Of a stretch of 64,000 nt of DNA, positions 45,898-57,207 are shown piece after piece; within the stretch, counting starts at the first letter, position 1, and each line of letters begins with the position of its first letter. The notes under the pieces were generated by a model that saw only the letters and a list, made by a program, of their open reading frames with translations, had not been told where the DNA came from and did not search any database. A program made the position numbers and the translations under genes. This stretch comes from Jackrogersella multiformis (Eukaryota; Ascomycota; Sordariomycetes; Xylariales; Hypoxylaceae). The stretch covers positions 1,488,001-1,552,000 of the forward strand of contig CADCXD010000001.1 in assembly GCA_902806575.1 (NCBI GenBank), in the 5' to 3' direction.

Positions 45898-46953
45898 TCA
45901 GCTGTTAGAGTCATGCTCCCGCTCGATGATATCACTACGGCCCAGAGAATGTGTCCCATCGTTCAATACCATAGCCTCTCGGTGCCTTCTGCGTAAGCGT
46001 TGCTCCTCGGCGGTCTGGTCGTTCACACGTGGCACATGTTCAGTATGTAATGACTCGTCCTGGTCGTTTTCGTTTGTCATACTGATTTCCAGCACAACTT
46101 TGATGTGATCGGTTGTTTCCCGCTTCGGTCTCAATTTGGTAGTTAGCTTCGCCTTGAATAAAGCTTTCCGGCCGGCATTGGTTGTTTTGAGGTGAAAGCA
46201 AATGTCGCTGATCCGGTTCTTTCTCCGATCCAAGTACATGGCAAAATTATTTTGCCTTTCTTCGTCGCTATCCCCCCATGGCTGTCTCGCCAGCCACTTC
46301 TCGACAAATCCAGCTTCAACCATTTTGGTGATGCCATATCTGTGGGTCAGTTGGGAAACCAGCATAAGACAGCGCCGCTCTCCGATATCTCGAAGGTAAT
46401 ATTCGTCATACAAGGGATCGTCAAGCTTCTCGTGCTCTACATCGCCAAGGCATAGCTCGAGTGACCTGACAATGGCGCTATAGGCTTTCGGGGTATTAAG
46501 TGCGCTTAGCGGCTCCTGGAATGTATCTTCTGCAGAACTGGTTAGCTAACTATCAGTCGTGACACTTGAGTAGCTCAGGCGCATACTATCTTCCATCGCA
46601 AATGCGAGGGCCCTCAATGCTTCCATACGTTCCTCGTAGTCCCCGCGAGTGATTCCCCATAGAAGGGAGTAGATAGCCGAGTTGTCATTAACAGCCCGCC
46701 CAGCGATGATCTTCAAGGCCGTGTCTCGGATCGCGAAGTTATAGTGACCGAGAAGGCTTTCGAGGGTATTCGGCTTGAGCGAGTCTTCTGTCTCCTGGGT
46801 GATATACTGGGTCTTCGGCGGCGTCGGTTTGATTTCGGCTTCATCTCGATAGTATTCTAGAATGGTTCGCATGGCGAAGAGGAAGCCCACGGTACTCAAG
46901 CCGAGGCTAGCGGCAATGAGCCGATCATCTTTCAAGAAGGAATAAAATCCCAT
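45898..46953 (-). CDS. Membrane-anchored ARM-like protein, unknown function
   Basis: Two exons, 46587-46953 and 45898-46529, 332 residues. A single hydrophobic segment near the N-terminus (LIAASLGLSTVGFLFAMRTI, about residues 10-30) should anchor it, followed by helical repeats of armadillo character (LESLLGHYNFAIRDTALKII, ALRALAFAMEDK, VRSLELCLGD, CLMLVSQLTHRYGITKMVEA) and a basic, polar tail. An anchor followed by soluble repeats would fit a mitochondrial outer membrane or ER protein, but that is inference. The 57-nt intron uses donor GTATGC, branch GCTAAC and acceptor CTGCAG; a 36-nt alternative (donor GTGTCA) seems too short. A start seven codons upstream (46974) is possible. Confidence 0.7.
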
Positions 46954-47390
46954 TTTGTGTGTACTATTGAGCATCCATAACAATAACGATCATCTATCTG
47001 TACGAAAAGATGATGACGACTCACGTGTAAGGGTGGATGTGAATAGTGGCGCATACTTTAGATAGGTACCTAGGTAGAACATACCTAATACTTAATACCA
47101 GCATACCAAGCAAATTGAATGTTATCGATAACGTGTGTTACCCCAGAATCCTTGATAGGTACGAAGTACCTAGGTACCTAGGTATTTAATGCGTCAGTCT
47201 GCAGGTGGTCCAAGGAACTTTCGTGGTGGGGCGATAAGATAAGAATCCTGGTTAGGTACTAGGTATACAGAAAAAAAAAGTTGAGATCCATACGAAAATC
47301 AAATTCCTTCACAACCTACTAGCTGTCTACCTTGAGCACCCCTCCGCCGACAAACGTCGCGCATCATTGGATGCTTTCGAGACTGCTACA
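46954..47390. promoter_or_regulatory. Divergent spacer ARM-like gene/NOP14
   Basis: 437 bp shared upstream region with TACCTAGG clusters at about 47066-47078 and 47164-47186. Confidence 0.45.
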
Positions 47391-50141
47391 ATGCCAGGTT
47401 CTCAGCTCAAGAGGCTAAAGGCCTCTCTCAGAGAGAAAGGTGTTATAGGTCCGCAACTGTCTAAAAAGCAGAAAAAGAAAAATGCGCAGGATGGAAAGAC
47501 GAACAATAATCGAAGGTTTCAAAAAGCAGCAGAATTAGAGGGTATCCGGGAACAGTTCAATCCTTTTGACCTGAAGCATAATGCTCGCGGTCCTAAGTTT
47601 CAAGTAACTACCAACAGACCAGTTCCCAGCAATGCTACTAAGGGGAGACCAACTGAAGCAAAGTCGCTCGGCGAGGAGAGGGTACGTCTTCTCACCAAGA
47701 TATGGCGCATTTCCTTAATTAACAATTCAATATAGCGGCGACAAACCCTTCTTGTGGAGCTAAACCGGCGCCATAAAGTAGGCGGTATACTCGATCGACG
47801 ATTTGGAGAGAATGACCCGTTCATGACACCCGAAGAGAAGATGCAAGAAAGATTTGTGAGGGAGAAGCAAGTTCATAAGAGCTCCATGTTTGACCTCGAA
47901 GACGATGAGCCTAGCGAGGGGTTGACCCATCTTGGGAAGTCATTGTCGTTTGACGGTCCAGGATTGGTAGATGATTTTGAGGAAGATGACCTCTCGGCCG
48001 GATCTGACGCAGCCACCGAGGATGAGGAGCATCGTGGTTCTAAGCGCACGCGGCCGTTTGATACTGATGTTCAAGACGGCGACCAGGTGGAAGGGCAGCC
48101 TGAACGGAAGAAGTCGAAACAAGAGGTCATGAAAGAAGTCATTGCAAAATCGAAATTCTACAAGGCTGAACGACAAGCAAACAAGGACGCTGACGAGGAT
48201 CTACGGGAGGAGCTTGACATGGAGCTCCCAGATATTCACGATCTACTGTTTAACAGGAAAAAGGTGTCTAACGGTACAGATAAAAAAACAGAAGAGTCCG
48301 CTGCTGCTGGCAAGGAAAGGATGGAGCGTGACTATGACTTGCGACTCAGGCAACTCGCTCAAGACAGGAGAGCACAACCCACAGATCGAACTAAGACGGA
48401 CGAGGAGAGAGCTCAGGAGGAGTCCACGAGGCTGAAAGAGCTCGAGGACAAGAGACTTAAAAGGATGCGCGGGGAGCAAGTTACCGATAGCGAGGACGAA
48501 GAGGATGCTGCTGACGTCCAGTCAGAAGGGGAGCCGGCTAATGGTCCACCTTTATTCATGGAAACGGAGGAAGACGACTTCGGGCTAGGGAAGGGAATCA
48601 AGACCCAGCCGACTGCAACAGAACTCGGATTTGATGACGAGGACGACTTCTTCATCGAAGATGACTTAGTAGCCAGCGACCCAGATCTGGAACCCGTCGA
48701 AAGTGACGCATCGTCAGACGAGGAAGAATCGGACGCCGAAGATGATGATGAATTCACGACAGGGTTATTAAACGAGGAAGAGACACAAAACCCGGTGTTT
48801 AGCAATCGGCTTACAGACTCTAAGGAAGACTCAAACGGACTGCCCTACACATCCCCCTGTCCAGAAACCTTGGATGAGTTTGTCGAGACAACACGGAGCA
48901 TTCCTATAGAGCACCTCCCTACCGTGGTGCAGAGAATCAGGGCTATATACCACCCGAAACTAGACAGCGACAACAAATCGAAACTCGCCAAATTTGTGGC
49001 GATTCTCATTCAGTATCTAGCATATCTATCTAACCTCACGAAGCAACCACCATTCTCTGCACTCGAGAACCTCACCCGACACATCCACTCCCTTGCAAAG
49101 TCTTATCCTATTGAGACTGCGAATGAGTTTCGTTCGCAACTCAAAGACTTTGGTCAATCAAGGCCACTTTCTCCTAATCTTGGCGACTTAGTAGTCTTGA
49201 CCGCGATCGGAACCATATTTCCAACATCAGATCACTTCCATCAGGTAGCAACTCCAGCAGGGCTTCTCATCGCGCGAAATCTTGAAAAGGTTCCGAAACA
49301 TATTTCAGATTATGCTCGAGGGGCTTACCTGTCGACCCTAGCTCTACAGTACCAGCAAGTTTCGAAACGATATGTCCCTGAAGTGATGAGCTTCTGTCTC
49401 AACACGTTATGCGCCCTTGCACCAGAGAAGGCCGCGGGGAATTTAGGATATTTCCCGGTTCATGAGCCTACACCAGGAACTCGCATTTCTGGTACCAAGT
49501 CGCTCGCTGTCAGGAAGCTGACTCCTGCGGACTGTATCGAGGACGATATATCCGATGAAGAGACTGTCTCAACCAAACTCGCAATACTAGCCACCACGAT
49601 TCAATTATTAGACGCCGCGGCAGACCTTTTTAGCGACAAGCCCGCCTTTTTCGAAACATTTGAGCCGGTAAAGAATGTTCTTGCTCATTTAATTAGCAGG
49701 CCATGCAAAACTAAGCTTCCAGCTGCTCTAAATGAGCGGTTTGACAAACTCCAATCGAAGCTAGACAAGATGCTCAGGCTCGCCCACGTGGCTCGGCGAC
49801 CCCTTGAACTTCATCATCACAAGCCCCTCCCTATCAAGACAGCTATCCCCAAGTTCGAGGACTCGTTCGATCCTAACAAGCACTACGACCCCGACCGCGA
49901 CAGAGCTGAGCTGGCCAAGCTGAAGGCCGAACATAAGAAGGAACGCAAGGGCGCCATGAGGGAGTTGCGGAAGGACGCCAACTTCATGGCTCGCGAGCAG
50001 CTGAAGGTGAAGAGGGCCAAGGACGCCGCGTACGATAAGAAGTACAAGAGACTGGTGGCGGAGATACAGGGCGAGGAAGGCCGGGAGGCGAACGCGTACG
50101 AGCGGGAGAAGCAGATGAGGAAGAGAGCGGCGAAGAAGTAG
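47391..50141 (+). CDS. NOP14: Nucleolar protein 14 (small-subunit processome)
   Basis: Nucleolar factor for 18S rRNA processing and 40S subunit assembly, part of the U3 processome. Two exons, 47391-47681 and 47736-50141, 898 residues, normal for the family. Seen: basic N-terminus MPGSQLKRLKASLREKG, NPFDLKHNARGPKFQV, RRQTLLVELNRRHKVGGILD right after the intron, RRFGENDPFMTPEEKMQERF, several acidic stretches (DDFEEDDLSAGSD, DASSDEEESDAEDDDE), a helical C-terminal half and the basic tail with DPDRDRAELAKLKAEHKKER and KGAMRELRKDANFMAREQ. The start at 47391 is the first ATG in frame. The intron is phase 0, GTACGT...TATAG. Confidence 0.96.
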
Positions 50142-51927
50142 ATTATCGATTAGCGATATACCTCGGTATGGATAGTTCGAGATCGTCGGCTATTGTGATA
50201 AACATAGTACCTTGGCCACTGGGGAAGGGAATATGGGGTAAAGAGAAAGTCGGGTGATCCATACAAGAACAGATCTACTTACCTATTCCCTTGGCTAATT
50301 GGCATTAACAGCCCCTCCTACAATCAGCATGACGCCTTGTTTTTCTCTAGATAATCAACATGCCACCAAAGAAACAAGTATTATTATCGAAAATCCAATA
50401 TTACACGGGCTATCCAATTCCATGAACGAAGCCTCATATAATACTGGATTGCAGGGGGGTTTGTTTCTGTCCGCTTGCTAAGGGGATATCAAAGCCTTGT
50501 GGGTCTTGTACGTACATAACGCCCTGCCAGGCAATCCAGCGGGAAGCAGCCAGGTTGGCATGAACCCCTGAATACCGCCACTCGGGTCTGGGAGGCAGTG
50601 GGCGGTGCTCAGAGCAGGCACCTCCTTAATATGCCAAGGTAGTTTCGGGCACGCACGTCGGCAAGGAAATCAATCCTATCGAACGCAGCTCGCTGTTGGG
50701 TCGTGTTGTTGGTTGCGTTGCATGACAAAGCTGCAGCATCGGGGCTTTTATTTCTTTCTGTTTGCCTGATCCTGACTAAAGCTTGGTGATGGTCTTTTGC
50801 ACTTCCCCGCTATCTACCGGTACGAGGTGGTCCATTCAAAGGCTGTCGTGCTGCTGCATGCCAGCCCTGTATGCTAATCCTAGTTGGCATAGTGTCAAGG
50901 CCGCATCGACTACCTTTTACTAGGTACGTACTACGTAGTAGTGAGGATACTATGTAGAAGACTGCTTGGCGTAGTACTTCTAGAAGTGTCACTGTTTAAT
51001 TAAGTCCCTCCTTTGATTGGAATCATCGTTGTGCTCTGAGGGTGGCATTGCAGAATAGGATATTGGAAAGACACCGGATAGTTACCAATCCGTAGCAATA
51101 GGATCTCTCGGTAATTTTCAACAAAATTAAAGAATAACCCTGTAGGGTAAATTTATTATCACCGGTACATAGACGTACGCCTGTTGCGAGGGTGTTCACA
51201 GTGGTATAGGATAATCAAAAACAAGTATCAATATATGCTTTATTTTGTATTGTCTATGTATGGTATAACTATCGTTGCCGGTAATGTTTACCATACTTTC
51301 ATCAGGGTATCATTGTTTAGTCTATCTAATTCGTCGTCGTACTCCTTTAGCACAGCAACAATCCATCTCCATCGTGACAGAAACACTCTTCAGGTAAAGC
51401 ACCGACCCCAGTCTCTTTGCTGCAAGAAACGACGGTGAACGACGTGTGTCGTCTGTTTCTCCCCTGACTCGTTCCTTAAAATTCTACCCGCTGTTCCAGT
51501 ACCACCATCCTAATCCTATGCTATACTTCTAGTGATTTCCATTTCTTGTCTCTTGGCCATGTCATACGTGTCAGTAACGACTTCGCCTTATAGGTTGTAT
51601 GCATTTTACTGAGGGGATCCCCATTTCGGCGTATATGGTTGGTACGCCGTATCCGATATATGGGCTTCCTTGTCAGGTAGACACGCCTCTTGCGAATCTG
51701 GTGTTACGCTTCTCTCCTCTCTTCAAAGTTTTTCGTTGAACTGTCTGTCCGTTCTTGTTGGTGCGCGTAGGGGTTGATACTCCGCGGCACGCTTGGATTA
51801 GATCCCCTAACTTGATAGCACTTGACCAGTTCATTTTGAGATAAGGTGAATGCACTGCTTAGAAGGCCTTAGGTTTTTTGTCGATTGTGGTGATCGAATA
51901 AGTGGCCTTACTCGACTCTGAGTGGGC
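50142..51927. other. Long spacer NOP14/bZIP
   Basis: 1.8 kb between converging genes. Short frames at 50299-50481, 51184-51438 and 51673-51855 have no family features. No repeat cluster of note besides ACGTAGTA copies near 50925-50945. Confidence 0.45.
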
Positions 51928-52985
51928 CTAATGCTGTCCATGTGAAATAGGCGATCCAGAGGCCTGCCGCATGCTCTGGTACTTGCGATAATCACTGTTA
52001 ATAAACTGGACTTGACAAATAGTTAGCATATATTCATAATCATCGAGAAGTTCAATACTGAACGGCACCATAAGCGATATGGTTTACTTACCTGAGGGCG
52101 GTGGTGTTGCTTGACAGGTCGGATATCCGAACTCTAAGCCTTGATGACTGGAGCTATTTTGTGATAAATTTCTTCTCTTCCGTACCCAAGCCATTGTCTG
52201 CTGCTGCTGAACGTGGCTGAATCCCGCAAATCTCTCGAGTGCCATCAACGCATTATCTTCGAGCGAACCAACCCATAACTGTCTTTGAACCTCGTCATCA
52301 CCACAGCCATGGCCGGATGAATTTGTCATGGCCTGGTTCTGTGCTGATTGCGGATGGTGATGCTGTTGCGTGTAATGACCGTTGACAAGCATAGGGTCCA
52401 GCGGAATAGAATGTACAGGAGGCGTCGAGGGCGTCGAAGTTATCGACGGTATGGATTGTACATTGTACGGAGCAGAGACGTTTAGAGAATGATCTCCGAC
52501 CTCGTTAGGCATGAATGAATGCACATAGTCGTTGCTATCAGGAAAATTATGACCTTGGTGGTCGAAAGAGTTCATCCAGCTTTCGTAACTGTCATGTCCA
52601 TAAGCTGGAACGGCCGACGGCATGGGCGTGCTCACCACCGGCCATGACGCGGTGACAGGTACGGTAGAGAGTGCCGGCGGAACAGGACTATTGGAGGCCT
52701 GTCTGCTCTGTAATGACCACGACGTAGTATATCCCTCGGTCTCATCAGACACCGAGCTCATAGAATCTGTTTGCGAATCAGATTTCAAAATTTCATCGAG
52801 GAGTGCTAGCTTTTGTTTGCGCTTCTCTCCTGAAAGAGGGGCGTTAGCGATACCTTTTATCTATCGGAGTACGCTGACGTTGGAGCTGAGGGGAGTAACC
52901 TACGATAAGCACGCGACGCGATTCTGTTCTGCTCTTTGCGCACGTCGGTATTTCTCTTCTTTGGTGTCTTGGTCCGTCCGGACAT
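51928..52985 (-). CDS. bZIP transcription factor with short zipper
   Basis: Nuclear DNA-binding regulator, targets unknown. Three exons, 52904-52985, 52092-52829 and 51928-52010, 300 residues. The basic region is split by the first intron: QNRIASRAY/REKRKQKLALLDEIL, with the Asn-x-x-Ala-Ser...Arg pattern of fungal bZIPs. Only Leu 35, 38 and 42 follow before a polar stretch, so the zipper is short. The middle is Ser/Pro/Gln/His-rich. The last intron has donor GTAAGT overlapping an in-frame TAA, a CTAAC branch, and an AAG acceptor; splicing adds VQFINSDYRKYQSMRQASG and ends SHGQH. If unspliced the protein ends two codons later (GK stop). The C-terminal exon is inferred from phase and protein character. 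Confidence 0.8.
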
Positions 52986-53741
52986 GGTAGCTGAGGCGTT
53001 GGTGTTCATTTTATCAGGTAGGTATGGCGCCAGCAGAGATGCAGCCTTACAGTGAAGTGGATTCTACGTTTTGTGTAAATTTGAAGATTGTATGAAGATG
53101 AGTAAGTGTATTGAACTGATACCTATGATGATCAAACTTGGAATGAGGCGAGTTGTTATATAAGATGGCGTTAGGAGATAGATGATTTTGTCGCCAAATA
53201 AAGTCAGTATACGAGCAGCCCTATCATCTGTCGTCTTGCCTTGCTAGTACCAAACGGATATTCAGAGTGGCAGAGTGGGAGATTCCTAATCCCGCCTTGA
53301 GTCCACCGCTACCTAGGCCACCTAGGCTACCTACCTCCTAGGCTACCTAGGGCTGCCAGGGTGACGGTAACAGTGTTCCTCTTTTCACAACGGCGACGAT
53401 CATGATGTGGACCGCCATCTTTACTATTAAGCTTAAGCTTTAAGAATGCCACGCATGGGACGATGCTAGCAGCTAGAGATCTCACCATACATACCTAGAT
53501 AGGCAGTATGTAGTGTAGTGTAGTAGCGCTATGTATTAGCAAGCCTGATGCGACTCCATACGCGCAAGCCGATTGGCGAAGATGTAAATGGCCTTTACTG
53601 AAATAGCCCTGGAGCTTATTTGAGTCTGGGGAGTTTCTTGGAGTCTTGGAATCTTGGAGTATTGGGTAACAACTGTACATACGTAGTACCTGTGCAGTGT
53701 GCACCTACCTAATAGCGCACCTACCTACATAATAGCGCGAG

Positions 53742-53793
53742 AATACACTAGTGTAGGTACCTAGGGTAGGTACCTACATACACTAGTGTAGGC
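53742..53793. repeat. Paired CACTAGTG palindromes flanking TACCTAGG units
   Basis: The sequence TACACTAGTGTAGG occurs twice in direct orientation, each copy containing the palindrome CACTAGTG, with GGTACCTAGGGTAGGTACC between them. The whole block is nearly self-complementary. Confidence 0.75.
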
Positions 53794-54639
53794 AGGTATG
53801 GATGGGAAGTTGAAAATAGAACACTACTAAATATCTACATGGGGTCTACATCGACAGGGGTCCAAAACAACCACTATAATTGGCTAACCTTACTAATCGC
53901 GTTACCAAGCATCTACACTGCCGGGGTAGGAACATTACCTAAGAGGTAAGTACCTACGTACCCTAATCAAGCGGGCAGGCAAAAGGTACAAGGGCAGCCA
54001 ATGGAAAGTAAGCATCCAAATGGACGGATCCTTTTTCTCAAAGTCTAATTCGGTACCTACTATCAGGTACATTCTCACCTCAGCACCTTACCTACCTACC
54101 TACCTACTTATGCACGATGTAAATCCATCCATCCCAATGATTACCTAAGTGTGTGATTTTTTATATTCTACCCACCTAGTGCAAGTACTCGAAGCTATGT
54201 AAGATGATAATGATTATGATTGCTTCGAACCACCTCGTACGGTTCTAGTTAAATTTGGTAGGTATGCTTACTGCGGCTCATTATGAATGACGACATTTAT
54301 GAATTATGGACAGTACGGTATGGATTTGTGGCATGCAGCCGGCCAGTAATGTCGGTTGATGCTCATTCCATATAATTATATATATACTAGGTACCTACCT
54401 ACCTAGGTATGTAAGGCAATATTGGTATTTGATAGATAAATGCCACATATGTAGCTTGTACCTATGTATAAGCGAGTTCAAACAACCTTGGAACTCTTAG
54501 TTTCAACTTTGTGGCTTAGGTGCCTACCTAGGGTTTTGAAAGTCCTTCCGTTAATATGGTTGCCATGGCAAGACATAACTACTATTAACCCTAGGTAGGT
54601 AGGTATTTCATGAATAACACACGGCCCAGTGATTGATAT

Positions 54640-54780
54640 GCTAGCTACCTAGCAGCCTACCTAAGGTAGTAAACAATAGCTTGCCTACCTAGGTAGGTAC
54701 AGGTAGATAGGTACCTAAGGTAGGTAGTCATTAAACCGTCTCTATTTACACTTCTTACCTACTAGGTACCTAGGTGTGTA
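54640..54780. repeat. Dense TACCTAGG/TAGG repeat block
   Basis: Multiple degenerate TACCTAGG, TACCTAAGG and TAGGTA units in both phases over about 140 bases. Confidence 0.75.
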
Positions 54781-55505
54781 TATTAATAGCTCTACCTCAA
54801 ATCGGTTCCAGTCAGTCAGGGGTTAAAGGCTCACGGCCCACTTACACCCGCCCGCACACCCGTTAGGATTTCTCAGCCTTCAGCCTTATTCGCCTTACCT
54901 ACCTAACTCGATCGCCTTGTAATATTATTATTCCCCCTAAATGTCTTACTAGGTATCTCGGCTGTTGGGGGGGCCGTGTACCAAGGGCTATGCTTGAATT
55001 GATAAGTTTTGCTACCTTTACTTATTTATTATCATTATTGTTGTTATTTCATTTTTAATATTTTCGGATGTGACGTTGGTAAATTGACGGGCTTTTCGAA
55101 AGATCCGGCAGATACTAATAAGGTAACGATTTGCGTATTATTAAGGACCTAGGTACTAAGCGAGGGGTTCTTACCTAATGCTGTTTAGGTGGCAGTGGCC
55201 TTTTGATTTTCCTTATGTAATTTACTACGATAATAGGTACTTTGCACTGATACATAGGTACATAGGTACATGAGTACATAAGCGGAATCAAGGTTGCGGC
55301 TAACATCTGACATTCAAAAGATGGCAGGAACTTCGGAACTATCTGATTGGACAAAATGATACGAAGGGGAAAGCTTAACGGGTTGAAATTCCTGTGTCGA
55401 AGCTTCCTGCCACCCACGTGACCCGTCAAGCATTTATTGGATTTCTAGATAGTTTCTGGTGCCACTGGTTCTGTAATTAGAACCTAGAACTTATCTAGGT
55501 ACAGT

Positions 55506-55730
55506 TTATGTAAATACATCATCCGTATTTTCAACCACCGCTGTGACAGACACTTCTCCTTCTGGGTGGCTGTGTGTGTAAGCTATCCAATCAACCTCTG
55601 CTTTTAGGACCGACGACGTTGTTTCTCCACCCGGGGTTCCGTGTATCTGCTCTGAGATCCACGATGTCAACTGTTCTGAATCAATACTCCATGCCCTCAC
55701 GCTCGTATGCCCTACCAGTGTCCTTTCAAA
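55506..55730 (-). other. Exon-like open segment, unassigned
   Basis: Open for 74 codons from after a TGA at 55731 to the stop at 55506, with protein-like content (GHTSVRAWSIDSEQLTSWIS, AYTHSHPEGEVSVTAVVENT) but no ATG in frame, only GTG. It could be a 3' exon of a gene whose other exons are lost or unrecognised, possibly of the kinase-like gene directly upstream, or a relic. No family recognised. Confidence 0.3.
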
Positions 55731-55911
55731 TCAGAATGCACTAACTAGGTAGCTACGCCACATGCGGGAATTGTAATAGCATAAAATACTAGCTACCATC
55801 ACCAAGAAAGCGACAGGAAGCTTCACTTTCGATACTAGCGGCGTTACTAGGTGCTTACGACGTCCGAGGAGAATAGGTAAGCAAGATGTATAAACCTAGA
55901 CGGCGACCTAT

Positions 55912-57207
55912 CTAGCTGTTCGGACCATCCGAGCTTGTACATTTTGTATTACACACAAGTTGTCCATTGGCAAACACGCGATTCCCATTCCTAAGCTTGT
56001 TCTGTGCAGGACGTTCCCAATTTAAGGTTGTAATGCCTTCCTTTCGCTCGTTACGGCGCATGCTATACATGACGGACATTCGTATAACAGTGAAGTTCCC
56101 GCGGCCATCTGGGAATGTGTCTTCCTTCTCGGGTGGTGTTGGGACCTCTGGCCAGTCAATGTACTCGGGTGCTTCTGTATAGATAGCAATCTGTTTCCCT
56201 TCCCGTCTCTTCTTAACCCATTCGTTTAATACTAAACGATATTCCGAAACAGAATGATCTAGCTTAACATCCGGATGCTGTACCCACTCCTCTAACCCTT
56301 CTACATCGGCTGAATTCTGTTGATCGTAGGGGATCTCCCGGAAGTGCATGTCACGGGTGATGATTTCGTAAAGGGTAAATATAACGCCTTTCAGGTCATC
56401 TCGTTCTTCTGTGTATCCAAAGCCACCCGTCCAATGATCATGAATATGACCAATACGGCCACTATAATTAAAGTCGAACAACATAAGGGAATCTGTTTTA
56501 GTGTTGACAAGAAGATTCCGCTCAGCGACATCCTGGTGGGTGATACCGTACTTAAGATTTAAATCATCGATAACACCAGTTAGCTGCCGAAGCCACTTTA
56601 ATTTAAAGGTACGCGACTTGTTCTCGCTTATCGTACCACCGGGAATATAAAGGCTAGTAAAGCCAACGACACGGCCGTATAATTCGTCTAACACAAGCCG
56701 GTCGAACGGTACAAGGTTTGGATGCGGAGGGAGGCGCATCCATAAGTTCATCTCGTGCCACAGCTTTGCGTGGAATTGGAAAAGGAAGTAGTACTTGAAG
56801 ACTGCTTTTGTTTCTGTTGCGTTGGCACATGGCGTATACGAAACAAGGTCGACATTCGGACCGAGTCGATCCAGTTCGACTAGGTCAGAACGGAGCACAG
56901 TTTCAACAGGTAACGAAATCTCCTGTAACGGAGGATAGTACACGCAAGACATTTGGTCATTTTCAGGTTTGGTAGAGACCGATATCAATTCGCCGTCCTG
57001 CGATAGATGGATGGCGTATACATCAGGTCCGAGAGTATCAATATGCTTTTTGAGGTGTCCGATGGCCACAACCTCGCTCTCTTGAACCTCGTCCATAGTA
57101 ACGGCAATGATATGTCGCTGATCCCAGTCGAGGATATACCATGTACTTGGTCCCCCGGGGAAAAGAGCGCCGCCGGGGGCGAAATACCTCCACTCCTCCT
57201 CGATCAT
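55912..57207 (-). CDS. Protein kinase-like protein with altered motifs
   Basis: Single exon, 431 residues. The N-terminal half carries an uncharacterised region; kinase-fold signs begin with a VFK (possible ATP-binding Lys) near residue 140, HEMNLWMRLPPHPNLVPFDR (alpha-C Glu and following), then a catalytic loop ITHQDVAERNLLVN (HQD in place of HRD, with the Asn kept) near residue 220 and DFNYSG in place of DFG near 243. The metal-binding Asp is kept but Gly is replaced. This build resembles the expanded, often strain-specific kinase-like families of filamentous fungi. Activity is uncertain. The flanks are gene-poor and repeat-rich, which also points to accessory DNA. Confidence 0.7.
   Translation of the reverse strand: MIEEEWRYFAPGGALFPGGPSTWYILDWDQRHIIAVTMDEVQESEVVAIGHLKKHIDTLGPDVYAIHLSQDGELISVSTKPENDQMSCVYYPPLQEISLPVETVLRSDLVELDRLGPNVDLVSYTPCANATETKAVFKYYFLFQFHAKLWHEMNLWMRLPPHPNLVPFDRLVLDELYGRVVGFTSLYIPGGTISENKSRTFKLKWLRQLTGVIDDLNLKYGITHQDVAERNLLVNTKTDSLMLFDFNYSGRIGHIHDHWTGGFGYTEERDDLKGVIFTLYEIITRDMHFREIPYDQQNSADVEGLEEWVQHPDVKLDHSVSEYRLVLNEWVKKRREGKQIAIYTEAPEYIDWPEVPTPPEKEDTFPDGRGNFTVIRMSVMYSMRRNERKEGITTLNWERPAQNKLRNGNRVFANGQLVCNTKCTSSDGPNS

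Larger units (their letters stand above)
52986..55505. other. Long repeat-rich spacer
   Basis: 2.5 kb without a gene and the densest field of TACCTAGG-type motifs in the window (53308-53350, 53742-53793, 54060-54110, 54390-54412, 54590-54606, 54640-54780). Frames at 53495-53704 and 55175-55429 on the minus strand are built on this sequence and not supported. Includes the bZIP gene promoter. Confidence 0.5.
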
